Source: Formosa sp. Hel3_A1_48 | GTDB taxonomy: Bacteria > Bacteroidota > Bacteroidia > Flavobacteriales > Flavobacteriaceae | DNA: 64,000 bases | Direction of reading: 5' to 3' | Assembly: GCF_001735715.1 (NCBI RefSeq) | Contig: NZ_CP017259.1 | Coordinates: 62,001-126,000, forward strand | Part shown: in pieces, positions 9,481 through 17,314 of the stretch | Layout: every line of letters begins with the position of its first letter | Position numbering within the stretch: position 1 is the stretch's first letter | The notes under the pieces: model-generated | The model's input: the letters and a program-made list of their open reading frames with translations, nothing else | Database searches by the model: none | Told to the model about the DNA's origin: nothing | Translations under genes and position numbers: made by a program

Positions 9481-10836
9481 TTGTACTTGGAACACTTTAG
9501 TGAATTTAATTTAACACCAGAGCTATACAGAGCTATTGAACGTTTGGGGTATTCGAAACCAACGCCGATTCAACAAAGCTCATTTTCTAAAATTTGTTCA
9601 GGAAGAGACTTAGTGGGTATTGCACAAACAGGGACTGGAAAAACAATGGCATACACCCTACCCTTACTTAGAAACCTAAGTAAACCAACACAAAATTTGC
9701 CACGAATACTTATTATAGTCCCCACAAGAGAATTGGTTCTTCAAGTAGTAGAAAGTGTAAACAACTTATGCACTGAACTTTCGTTTAAAACTATTGGAGT
9801 TTTTGGAGGAACAAACATTAACACACAAAAAAGAGAAGTTGAAGCAGGTGCAGATATAATTGTTGCTACACCTGGGCGTTTGTATGATTTGGCATTAAGC
9901 AGGGCTCTGCGCCTGAAGGGGATTCAGAAACTGGTCATAGATGAAGTCGATGTAATGCTCGATCTAGGATTTAGGCATCAATTAATAAACATCTTTGATG
10001 TGTTGCCTGAACAACGCCAAAACATCATGTTTTCTGCTACTATGACAACTGATGTAGATGAACTAATTACTTCATTTTTCAAAGCGCCCAACAAAGTCTC
10101 TACCGCAATTTCGGGTACTCCCTTGAAAAATATTAAGCAATATCGTTTTGATGTAGCAAACTACAATACTAAAGTGAATCTATTAAATTTTTTATTGAGG
10201 GAAAAAGAACATTATAATAAGGTTCTTGTTTTTGTAGATCAAAAACGTATTGCAGATCGCTTATTTAATCAAATAGCTCTTAACTTTGCCAATGAATGTA
10301 CCGTTCTGCATTCTAACAAATCTCAAAATTATAGAACTAATGCCATCGAAGAATTCAAAACTGGCTGCAGTCGAATTTTAATTACTACAGATATAATGGC
10401 ACGCGGAATTGATATCAACGATATATCGCATGTAATTAGCTTCAATACGCCTGCTTTTCCTGAAAATTATATGCACAGAATTGGGAGAACAGGAAGAGCA
10501 GAAAAAAAAGGGGAAAGCATCTTATTCTCTACAAAAACAGAACAAGATCAAAGAATGGGAATTGAGACCTACATGGACTTTAAAATTGAATGCTTGGTAT
10601 GGCCCGATGATGTTGATGTTTCGAACGAACTAATGCCTGAGGAAAAAAACAGCAAGGAACACTACAACCCCCACAAAAATAGAAATGATGATATTCCAGG
10701 TCCAGCATTTCACGAAAAGAAAGAAAAAAATAAAAAAGTAAATTTAGGAGGATCGTATAGAAAAACTATTGCAAAAAAATACAAAAAACCTAAAACAAGA
10801 GGAGACAAAAATTTTAATCGGCGGAAAAGAAAGTAG
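9481..10836 (+). CDS. DEAD-box RNA helicase (DEVD variant)
   Basis: 451 residues. All superfamily 2 motifs are visible in order: Q motif GYSKPTPIQQ (23-32), motif I AQTGTGKT (48-55), Ia PTRELV, Ib TPGR, motif II DEVD (154-157, Ala replaced by Val), motif III SAT, motif V TDIMARGID and motif VI HRIGRTGR. A Lys/Arg/Asn-rich tail (about 390-451) probably binds RNA. Such helicases unwind structured RNA in ribosome assembly or cold adaptation; the exact target is unknown. No ATG exists at the expected N-terminus; TTG at 9481 or 9487 is the likely start, 10 or 16 bases after a -7 box. Ten bases before the convergent sigma factor gene. Confidence 0.92.
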   Translation: MYLEHFSEFNLTPELYRAIERLGYSKPTPIQQSSFSKICSGRDLVGIAQTGTGKTMAYTLPLLRNLSKPTQNLPRILIIVPTRELVLQVVESVNNLCTELSFKTIGVFGGTNINTQKREVEAGADIIVATPGRLYDLALSRALRLKGIQKLVIDEVDVMLDLGFRHQLINIFDVLPEQRQNIMFSATMTTDVDELITSFFKAPNKVSTAISGTPLKNIKQYRFDVANYNTKVNLLNFLLREKEHYNKVLVFVDQKRIADRLFNQIALNFANECTVLHSNKSQNYRTNAIEEFKTGCSRILITTDIMARGIDINDISHVISFNTPAFPENYMHRIGRTGRAEKKGESILFSTKTEQDQRMGIETYMDFKIECLVWPDDVDVSNELMPEEKNSKEHYNPHKNRNDDIPGPAFHEKKEKNKKVNLGGSYRKTIAKKYKKPKTRGDKNFNRRKRK

Positions 10837-10846
10837 TATTCTTAAC

Positions 10847-11434
10847 TTAAAGTCTTTCCAAGTTTAGTTCGTTGTAGCTTTTCATTAACTTAACTTTGAT
10901 GCGTTTCAACTTCATTTTCACCGCACTTTCGCCTAATTCAAATATCCGTGCAAGCTCTTTAATTGTTATCTGCCTACAATATTTCATCAAAACAAGTTGT
11001 TGTTCTTGCTTAGAAAGCAAACTTACAGCATAATTAAGCCTTAAGTGCTGTTGTTGGTCTACTCCACTTGAATCGTAATTATAGTTTAAATAATAAGCAC
11101 TTAATTCTTCTGGATCGACATAACGATTTTCAAGTTTTCTATACTTTAGCTGTCTAGTGTGATTAATACAATAATTTCGTGTAAAACTATAAAGCCAAGT
11201 TGAGAACTTAGATTTGAATGAAAAAGCACTAAGCTTGAGAAAAACCTTGAAAAAGATTTCTTGAGATAAATCCTCAGCATCTTGTTTGTTTTTGAAAAAC
11301 CGCAAACAATGCCTATATACTGATCCATAATGACGGTCATATAAAGTTTCAAAAAGCTGTGTGTCTTCTTTTTCGATGATAGCACGTACTAGTGCTTCGT
11401 CTGATATTTTCAGGTGTTGTTTTTTTAAGTTCAA
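10847..11434 (-). CDS. ECF-type RNA polymerase sigma factor
   Basis: 195 residues with the two ECF domains only. Sigma-2 (about 25-95) contains LYDRHYGSVYRHCLRFF, the DAEDLSQEIFFKVF core-binding segment and FSTWLYSFTRNYCIN for -10 recognition. Sigma-4 (about 130-190) has SKQEQQLVLMKYCRQITIKELARIFELGESAVKMKLKRI, a helix-turn-helix for -35 binding. No anti-sigma factor or TonB-receptor partner lies beside it, so what it senses is unknown. The start is uncertain: the TTG at 11434 overlaps a -7-like TCGCTTTG, and no ATG is available nearby. Confidence 0.88.
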   Translation of the reverse strand: MNLKKQHLKISDEALVRAIIEKEDTQLFETLYDRHYGSVYRHCLRFFKNKQDAEDLSQEIFFKVFLKLSAFSFKSKFSTWLYSFTRNYCINHTRQLKYRKLENRYVDPEELSAYYLNYNYDSSGVDQQQHLRLNYAVSLLSKQEQQLVLMKYCRQITIKELARIFELGESAVKMKLKRIKVKLMKSYNELNLERL

Positions 11435-11593
11435 AGCGATTGGGGTTGCTTTTGCTGATCATTTCTGAAAAGCCCAGTTAATATTTATAAAATTTGTTTA
11501 ATTACATAATTAAAATGTTAGACAATTCATTGTTTTTCAGTGATTTAAATATACATTTTTTTGAAAAATAAAAAAATAAATACTACTTAAAAT

Positions 11594-11625
11594 AAAAAAA
11601 CGATCAAAATTGATCGTTTTTTTAT
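11594..11625 (-). terminator. Rho-independent terminator after lpdA
   Basis: Inverted repeat with core CGATCAA (11601-11607) and TTGATCG (11610-11616), extended by A and T runs to a stem of about 14 bp with a 2-base loop. It lies 20 bases past the lpdA stop in its direction of transcription and ends in a T run on that strand. The rest of the 11435-11644 gap is AT-rich with nothing recognisable. Confidence 0.75.
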
Positions 11626-11644
11626 TGAAGAAAATACTTTTTCA

Positions 11645-13045
11645 TCAAACATGTAAAGCTCGGTCACCGGTGGCTGCCAGCGCAGCTTCTTTTATGGCTT
11701 CTGTAAAGGTTGGATGCGCATGAGATATTCTAGAAATATCCTCAGCAGATGCGCGAAACTCCATAGCCACAACAGCTTCTGCAATCAAATCAGCACAGCG
11801 AGCGCCAATCATATGTACGCCTAAAATTTCATCCGTTGCTTCGTCTGCGAGGACTTTTACGAAACCATCTAGGTCCATACTTGCACGGCTTCGCCCAAGG
11901 GCACGCATTGGAAATTGCCCACTTTTATAGGCTTTACCTTCACTGGTTAACTGCTCCTCTGTTTTACCCACAGAAGCAACCTCAGGCCAGGTGTAAACGA
12001 CGCCTGGTATTAAATTATAATTAATATGCGGTTTTTCGCCTGCAATGTGTTCTGCTACAAAAACCCCTTCTTCTTCTGCTTTATGCGCTAACATAGCACC
12101 TTTTACAACATCTCCAATGGCATAAATATTAGTCGCTGTAGTCTGCAAATGATCGTTCACTAATACCTGTCCACGCTCATTTAATTGAACTCCTGCAGCA
12201 TCAGAATTTAAACCAACAGTGTAGGCGCTTCGCCCTACTGAAACCAAGCAGTAATCCCCTTCAAATGTTACTGTTTCCCCTTTTTTATTTTCAGCCTGAA
12301 CACTAACACGATCGTCAACGCGTTTTACCGAAGCTACTTTATGAGAGGTGTTGATTTTAAACTTTTGCTTTTTGAGGACTTTAGCCAATTCTTTAGATAA
12401 GCCCTTATCCATTGAGGGAATGATACGATCCATGTACTCCACCACTGTAACTTCGGAACCTAGCCGCTTGTATACTTGACCAAGTTCTAACCCGATCACT
12501 CCTCCTCCAATAATAATTAGGTGTTTAGGAATTTCTTTTAACTTCAAGGCTTCTGTTGACGTTATTACACGTTCTTTATCAATCTTTGCGAAAGGCAAAG
12601 TTGAAGGCTTGCTTCCTGTAGCGATGATGGTGTACTTCGCTTCAATTTCTTCATTTTCAGTACCGCTAATAGTAATGTGTGTCGCATCTTTGAACGCACC
12701 AACACCCTGAAAAACGTCAATTTTATTTTTCTTCATTAAAAACTCAATCCCAACTGTAGTCTGATCTACAACCGATTGCTTTCGCGCCATCATTTTCTCT
12801 AAATTGACCTTAACCTCTGATGGTATTTCTATGCCATGTGTATCAAAATGCTTCACAGCGTCTTCAAAATGATGAGACGAATCCAATAAAGCTTTACTAG
12901 GTATACATCCTACATTGAGGCATGTACCACCCATGGTGCTATATTTTTCAATGATTGCGACCTTCATACCAAGCTGTGCGCAGCGAATGGCCGAAACATA
13001 TCCTCCAGGTCCAGAACCAATTACAGCAACATCAAACGATTTCAT
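11645..13045 (-). CDS. lpdA: Dihydrolipoyl dehydrogenase (E3)
   Basis: 466-residue flavoprotein that reoxidises dihydrolipoamide in the pyruvate and 2-oxoglutarate dehydrogenase complexes and the glycine cleavage system. Motifs: FAD-binding GSGPGGYVSA (10-19), redox-active disulfide CLNVGC (Cys42/Cys47), NAD-binding GGGVIGLELG, second FAD site NIYAIGDVV, and the C-terminal catalytic HAHPTFTE. No E1 or E2 gene is near. The ATG at 13045 is used; an upstream in-frame start at 13090 would place 15 residues across the -7 box at 13068-13075. A terminator follows at 11594-11625. It lies downstream of the lrp-like gene on the same strand but has its own promoter box. Confidence 0.96.
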   Translation of the reverse strand: MKSFDVAVIGSGPGGYVSAIRCAQLGMKVAIIEKYSTMGGTCLNVGCIPSKALLDSSHHFEDAVKHFDTHGIEIPSEVKVNLEKMMARKQSVVDQTTVGIEFLMKKNKIDVFQGVGAFKDATHITISGTENEEIEAKYTIIATGSKPSTLPFAKIDKERVITSTEALKLKEIPKHLIIIGGGVIGLELGQVYKRLGSEVTVVEYMDRIIPSMDKGLSKELAKVLKKQKFKINTSHKVASVKRVDDRVSVQAENKKGETVTFEGDYCLVSVGRSAYTVGLNSDAAGVQLNERGQVLVNDHLQTTATNIYAIGDVVKGAMLAHKAEEEGVFVAEHIAGEKPHINYNLIPGVVYTWPEVASVGKTEEQLTSEGKAYKSGQFPMRALGRSRASMDLDGFVKVLADEATDEILGVHMIGARCADLIAEAVVAMEFRASAEDISRISHAHPTFTEAIKEAALAATGDRALHV

Positions 13046-13067
13046 AATTATATATTTTAAGTAGCAA

Positions 13068-13075
13068 CAAAAATA
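13068..13075 (-). promoter_or_regulatory. -7 promoter box of lpdA
   Basis: Complementary strand TATTTTTG, a full TAnnTTTG match, 22 bases before the lpdA ATG. It sits in the 62-base gap between lrp and lpdA. Confidence 0.55.
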
Positions 13076-13107
13076 CAAACTTCCAATCAATAGAAGTGAA
13101 GAAAATT

Positions 13108-13566
13108 CTAAATATTTAGGGCAGTTGTGTGCTTCACTTCATTGATCATGAACATACTGTGTGTACTCCCAATATGATTTAAATTTGTGAGTTTTTCAAT
13201 CATAAATTTTCGATAAGATTCCATGTCTTTTACATGAACCTTGAGCAAGTAATCATAATCACCACTTAGGTGATAACATTCCAAAACCTCATCAATAGCA
13301 ATCACTTCACGTTCAAATTGCTTTACGTTATCTTGGGTGTGCTGTACAAGTTTCACATGACAGAATGCTACAAAAGATTTATCTACTTTTTCTTTAGAGA
13401 CTAAAGCAACATATCCTTGAATAAAGCCCGTTTTTTCAAGTTTTTTGATACGTTCGTACACAGCGGTTACAGAAAGTGCTAAATTTGCAGAAAGCGCTTT
13501 ATTTGTTAATTTAGCGTCTTTTTGTAAGAGGCGTAAAATTTTCAAGTCTATTTCGTCGAGTTTCAT
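13108..13566 (-). CDS. Lrp/AsnC-family transcriptional regulator
   Basis: 152 residues, the standard Lrp length. The N-terminal winged helix-turn-helix (LDEIDLKILRLLQKDAKLTNKALSANLALSVTAVYERIKKLEKTGFI, about 2-50) binds DNA, and the RAM domain (about 65-145) with LSGDYDYLLKVHVKDMESYRKF binds an amino acid and forms octamers. It is divergent from the PLP-dependent Cys/Met lyase gene, the same layout as Pseudomonas mdeR-mdeA, so the inferred role is amino-acid-responsive control of that lyase and of itself. A perfect 17-bp inverted repeat overlaps its -7 box. Confidence 0.92.
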   Translation of the reverse strand: MKLDEIDLKILRLLQKDAKLTNKALSANLALSVTAVYERIKKLEKTGFIQGYVALVSKEKVDKSFVAFCHVKLVQHTQDNVKQFEREVIAIDEVLECYHLSGDYDYLLKVHVKDMESYRKFMIEKLTNLNHIGSTHSMFMINEVKHTTALNI

Positions 13567-13600
13567 ATTGAAAAAAAATCATGATTAAGTTAAATATTGT

Positions 13601-13608
13601 CAAAAATA
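13601..13608 (-). promoter_or_regulatory. -7 promoter box of the lrp-like gene
   Basis: Complementary strand TATTTTTG, 34 bases before the ATG at 13566. It is embedded in one arm of the 17-bp inverted repeat, so a protein bound to the repeat would cover it. Confidence 0.5.
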
Positions 13609-13639
13609 TAAATTTTTTGTCTAAAAAATTTATATTTTT
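13602..13639. promoter_or_regulatory. Perfect 17-bp inverted repeat, candidate Lrp operator
   Basis: The left arm (13602-13618) and right arm (13623-13639) are exact reverse complements over 17 bases, separated by GTCT. It lies midway between the divergent lrp-like and lyase genes. The left arm contains the lrp -7 box on the minus strand, and the right arm contains TATTTTTA, a one-mismatch -7 box facing the lyase gene. The position suits an operator controlling both genes. It is built only of A and T, so chance and DNA-bending roles must be kept in mind. A terminator role is unlikely because it stands upstream of both genes. Confidence 0.6.
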
Positions 13640-13722
13640 AGATTTATTTTCTATTTAAATAAATATTCATTGTTTTTATGTCATAATTTTTAGTTATTTG
13701 ACTTAAAATAATCATAATTATT

Positions 13723-14916
13723 ATGAAACCAGCAGACTTCATTCAAGACTTACAGTATTTCGGTGAATTTGGAGGAATAAATCCTTCCATTTCTGATTCT
13801 TCAACCTACACCTTTCTGTCCGCTAAAACCATGTTTGACACTTTTGAAGGCAACGCAGACGGTTGTTATTTGTATTCAAGACATAGCTCCCCGTCAAACC
13901 TTTACTTAGGAGAAGCATTGGCTGCAATGGAAGGAACAGAGACTTCAAATGTATCAGCTTCAGGAATGGGCGCAATAACAGCCGTACTCATGCAGCTGTG
14001 TGCGGCTGGAGATCATATCGTATCGAGCCGAACAATATACGGAGGCACCTACGCTTTTCTAAAAAACTTTACACCTAAACTTAATATTAAAACAAGTTTT
14101 GTTGATATTACAAGTCTTAAATCAGTTGAAGCCGCGATTACAAGTCAAACAAAAGTGCTTTACTGTGAGTCTGTAAGCAATCCGCTTCTTGAAGTCGCTG
14201 ATATTGAAGCCCTTTCAGTAATTGCTAAAAAACACAACCTTCAACTTGTTGTTGACAACACCTTCTCCCCTTTATCCATTTCGCCAAAACAGCTTGGTGC
14301 AGATATAATTATTCATAGCCTAACAAAATTTATCAATGGCGCAAGTGATACAATTGGAGGTGTGGTATGTGGCACACAGGAGCTCGTAGATAACTTACGT
14401 AATGTAAACGATGGAGCTGCAATGCTTTTCGGAGCTACAATGGACAGTCTACGCGCGGCGTCTATTCTTAAAAACTTAAGAACTTTACATATAAGAATGA
14501 AACAACACAGTGCCAACGCCATGTATTTAGCAAAGCAATTTGAATCTTTAGGCGTCAAAACTGTATATCCTGGACTAGACACACACCCTTCACATAATGT
14601 GTTTAAACGCCAAATGAATACAGAATTTGGGTATGGCGGCATGCTAACTATTGACGTTGGAACACTTGAAAAAGCCAATGCCTTGATGGAGTTAATGCAA
14701 GGGAAAAATTTAGGGTATTTAGCGGTTAGTCTTGGTTTTTATAAAACGCTCTTCAGCGCACCAGGATCGTCTACATCTTCCGAAATTCCTGAGGATGAGC
14801 AAAAGGAAATGGGCTTAAGCCCAGGACTGATTCGCTTTTCTGTTGGATTGGATAATGATATTAAGCGAACATTCAAATCAATGAGCGCTTGTATGAAATC
14901 TGTGGGCGTACTTTAA
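13723..14916 (+). CDS. Cys/Met-metabolism PLP-dependent lyase (methionine gamma-lyase type)
   Basis: 397 residues, the normal length for the family. The PLP-binding Lys is K202 in IHSLTKFINGASDT; the other family landmarks are the SRHSSPSNLYLGEALAAMEGTE stretch, the SASGMGAI phosphate-binding turn, the VDNTFSP aspartate that pairs with the pyridine nitrogen, and LIRFSVGLD near the C-terminus. Members cleave or form C-S bonds (methionine gamma-lyase, cystathionine gamma-synthase/lyase, O-acetylhomoserine sulfhydrylase). The divergent Lrp gene suggests a catabolic methionine gamma-lyase, but the Cys of the YGCT motif of classic methionine gamma-lyases is Gly here (YGGTY), so specificity is open. 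Confidence 0.85.
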   Translation: MKPADFIQDLQYFGEFGGINPSISDSSTYTFLSAKTMFDTFEGNADGCYLYSRHSSPSNLYLGEALAAMEGTETSNVSASGMGAITAVLMQLCAAGDHIVSSRTIYGGTYAFLKNFTPKLNIKTSFVDITSLKSVEAAITSQTKVLYCESVSNPLLEVADIEALSVIAKKHNLQLVVDNTFSPLSISPKQLGADIIIHSLTKFINGASDTIGGVVCGTQELVDNLRNVNDGAAMLFGATMDSLRAASILKNLRTLHIRMKQHSANAMYLAKQFESLGVKTVYPGLDTHPSHNVFKRQMNTEFGYGGMLTIDVGTLEKANALMELMQGKNLGYLAVSLGFYKTLFSAPGSSTSSEIPEDEQKEMGLSPGLIRFSVGLDNDIKRTFKSMSACMKSVGVL

Positions 14917-14920
14917 GTAT

Positions 14921-15943
14921 CTAAATTCCTTTAATACGGTTCCAGAAATTTAAAACGTCCTCTTCGTCAGGATTCACTGGGTAAAATGGCGCTGCAATCC
15001 AACGCTCATTTACCTTTTCAATTGAAAAACTAAAAACAGATGAATTTGGATCGTTTTCATCCATCAATGGATATCTTAAATCTTTAAAAATAAAAACTCC
15101 TCGCTCAGCAGACTCTGTTACACTGTAAAACCCATTACTAAACCAAATTAAGGTTTGAATATCTTTGTCATTTGTAGGAATTAGGTTGTGATTTTTTGGA
15201 ATGCGCTGCCATTTCTTTGGATAATCCGACTCATCGAATATGGAATAAAGGGCTACATAATAATCAGATTTAGATTCAGCAATACCATACCAAAGTACAT
15301 TATTCAGGATCGTTGGCTGGCACCTAAACCGACTATATACAATCTTTTGATTTTCTAATGAAGATTTAAATACAGTGGAGATGTATGTCTTATTAATAAA
15401 GGTTGTCAGCATATATAACGAACTTACCACTATACCAAAGTTTAATATGGTACGCCTTGGCTTTGAATTGCGTTTGAAAAACAACAACAAAACAAGACTC
15501 AACAAAAACGGAACAGTATATAAAGGATCTGCAACAGAAATATTATCAAAAGCTACTCTATAAGATGAGAAAGGAGCAAATAACTGTGTACCATAGGCGG
15601 TAAAACAATCCAAAATAGGATGTGTGAAAATCGACCAAAAAAATAAGCTAATCCAATTTTTTCTTGTAGTAAGCCCTTTTCGACTTCCGCGATCAAAAGA
15701 CCAAAACAGAAAATAGCCTAAAAGAATACTTGAAATAACTGCAAACGGAATAGAATGCATAAACCCTCTATGGAAGGCCATAGCCTGAATTTCATTACTG
15801 TAAAGCCATTTTCCTACAAAAACGTCAAGATCAGGGAGCGTACCTCCTATAGCACCAAAAAAAAGGGCTTTATTGCCAATTTTTTTTCCCAAAACTACTT
15901 CACCGCAGGCGGCACCCAAAACAATTTGTGTAAGTGAATCCAT
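14921..15943 (-). CDS. YdjM-like metal-dependent membrane hydrolase (DUF457)
   Basis: 340 residues. The N-terminal half shows the DUF457/YdjM pattern: MDSLTQIVLGAACGE, the metal-ligand-like GGTLPDLDVFVG, HRGFMHSIPFA and FTHPILDCFTAYGTQLFAPFS, between about four membrane spans. The C-terminal 130 residues look soluble. YdjM in E. coli belongs to the LexA regulon; the family is annotated as a hydrolase from its metal site, but no substrate is known. The ATG at 15943 is chosen over an in-frame TTG at 15955 that overlaps a -7 box. It ends 4 bases from the convergent lyase gene. Confidence 0.85.
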   Translation of the reverse strand: MDSLTQIVLGAACGEVVLGKKIGNKALFFGAIGGTLPDLDVFVGKWLYSNEIQAMAFHRGFMHSIPFAVISSILLGYFLFWSFDRGSRKGLTTRKNWISLFFWSIFTHPILDCFTAYGTQLFAPFSSYRVAFDNISVADPLYTVPFLLSLVLLLFFKRNSKPRRTILNFGIVVSSLYMLTTFINKTYISTVFKSSLENQKIVYSRFRCQPTILNNVLWYGIAESKSDYYVALYSIFDESDYPKKWQRIPKNHNLIPTNDKDIQTLIWFSNGFYSVTESAERGVFIFKDLRYPLMDENDPNSSVFSFSIEKVNERWIAAPFYPVNPDEEDVLNFWNRIKGI

Positions 15944-15952
15944 AAATAAAGA

Positions 15953-15960
15953 CAAAAGTA
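15953..15960 (-). promoter_or_regulatory. -7 promoter box of the YdjM-like gene
   Basis: Complementary strand TACTTTTG, a full TAnnTTTG match, with only 9 bases between it and the ATG at 15943, so the message would have a leader of a few bases. Confidence 0.5.
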
Positions 15961-16059
15961 CATATCTGTTGTAGTTTCTGTTGTGGTTTTAACTAAATTT
16001 TATTTAAAAAAAATGAAAAAAATAAAATTCAACATCTTTTTGTGATAATTTCTTAAAAA

Positions 16060-16073
16060 TTGTAATATTACAA
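16060..16073. promoter_or_regulatory. 14-bp perfect palindrome just before a hypothetical gene
   Basis: TTGTAATATTACAA is its own reverse complement and ends 5 bases before the ATG at 16079. A TTG about 20 bases upstream could serve as a -33 element. The palindrome could be an operator; no regulator is identified. Confidence 0.35.
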
Positions 16074-16078
16074 CACAT

Positions 16079-16555
16079 ATGAAAGCAGCTAGTGTCGTAG
16101 AAATTAGAAAAGAGTTAGCGGGTTTGGATAAAGAAAGTATAAAACAACTTTGTTTACGTCTGGCGCGCTTCAAACTTGAAAACAAGGAACTACTAACATA
16201 CCTCCTGTTTGAAGCTGACAATGAGGAAGGTTACATAAACAGCATTAAAACTCAACTAGACGATCATTTTAATGAGATCAATACCAACAGCTATTTTTAC
16301 ATTAAAAAGAGTGTACGAAAAATTTTACGTCGTGTCAGAAAGTTTTCTCGTTATTCAAACTGCCCTGAAACAGAAGTTGAGCTACTCCTCTATGTTTGTC
16401 ATCAAATGCTAAAAATAAAACCCTCAGTTTTGAAGAACAAAACATTAACAAATATATTTAATCGCCAGATTGAATTGATTCAAAAAAAGACATCAAAACT
16501 TCATGAAGATTTACAATACGAGTACAATCTTCAGATTGAAGATTTAAAATCATAA
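16079..16555 (+). CDS. Hypothetical protein upstream of polyphosphate glucokinase
   Basis: 158 residues, not recognised. It is predicted soluble and mostly helical, with a Lys/Arg-rich middle (SVRKILRRVRKFSRYSN, about 78-94) and no signal peptide or membrane segment. It starts with an ATG just after a 14-bp palindrome and stops 3 bases before the glucokinase gene, so the two are almost surely cotranscribed. Base composition and codon use look like the neighbours, giving no sign of recent transfer. Proteins of this kind appear to be common conserved hypotheticals in Flavobacteriia (recollection, not searched). Confidence 0.8.
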   Translation: MKAASVVEIRKELAGLDKESIKQLCLRLARFKLENKELLTYLLFEADNEEGYINSIKTQLDDHFNEINTNSYFYIKKSVRKILRRVRKFSRYSNCPETEVELLLYVCHQMLKIKPSVLKNKTLTNIFNRQIELIQKKTSKLHEDLQYEYNLQIEDLKS

Positions 16556-16558
16556 ACA

Positions 16559-17302
16559 ATGAATATATTAGGAATAGATATTGGTGGGTCTGGGATAAAA
16601 GGCGCTATTGTAGACACAAAAAAAGGAGAATTAATTAGTGATCGTATTCGTATACCCACACCAAAACCTGCCACACCTGAAGCTATTTCCGAAGTTATAA
16701 AAACCATCTGTCAACAACTTCAATGGAGCAATATTGTTGGGGTTTCGTTTCCGACGATCATAAAGAAAGGTCGAGCGATGCATTTCGGAAATTTAGATAA
16801 ATCTTGGAAAGGGACACAAGTGGATAAATTGTTTGAACAACACTCCAATAATCCTTTTTTTGTGGTGAATGATGCCGATGCTGCCGCTATGGGAGTTATG
16901 GAATTTGGCGTAGGGAAAGCAGAAAAAGGGTTAGTGATCACCATAACGCTTGGAACTGGTATTGGATCTGGAGTATTTTTTAATGGAGAGTTACTATCAA
17001 ATTTTGAATTGGGGAGGCTTTACGGTAAAAAAGGGGATATAATGGAACTATTTGCTTCAGATGCCGCTCGAAAACGCAACGATTGGGATTTTAAAAAATG
17101 GGGTAAACGTCTGAATTTTTTCCTATCACATATTGAAAAAAGCTTTAATCCAGATTTAATAATCATAGGAGGTGGTGTTAGTAAAAAAATAGATCATTTC
17201 AAACGCTATATTGACATTGAAACCCCTTTTAAATCTGCAGAACTAAAAAATAATGCTGGTATTGTGGGCGCTGCACTCTTTGCCAAAAGGAGCAGCCTCT
17301 GA
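16559..17302 (+). CDS. ppgK: Polyphosphate glucokinase-like ROK-family kinase
   Basis: 247 residues. The phosphate-1 motif DIGGSGIKGAIVD (6-18), the catalytic Asp region VVNDADAAAMG (about 100-110) and the second phosphate motif ITLGTGIGSGVFFNGEL are the ROK/ASKHA kinase signature. The short length, the GVSFPTIIKKGRAMHFGNLDKSWKG stretch and FELGRLYGKKG match polyphosphate glucokinases, which phosphorylate glucose using polyphosphate and/or ATP. The classical ROK zinc-binding CxCG cluster is absent, as expected for this subgroup. It would feed glucose into glycolysis. Second gene of a pair with a hypothetical protein 3 bases upstream; ends 12 bases from convergent holA. Confidence 0.82.
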   Translation: MNILGIDIGGSGIKGAIVDTKKGELISDRIRIPTPKPATPEAISEVIKTICQQLQWSNIVGVSFPTIIKKGRAMHFGNLDKSWKGTQVDKLFEQHSNNPFFVVNDADAAAMGVMEFGVGKAEKGLVITITLGTGIGSGVFFNGELLSNFELGRLYGKKGDIMELFASDAARKRNDWDFKKWGKRLNFFLSHIEKSFNPDLIIIGGGVSKKIDHFKRYIDIETPFKSAELKNNAGIVGAALFAKRSSL

Positions 17303-17314
17303 ATTCAGAAAGAA

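Noticed and set aside
14313-14678. 121-codon open frame opposite the Cys/Met lyase
   Set aside because: It lies wholly antisense to a gene with clear catalytic motifs and has no recognisable features; a shadow frame.
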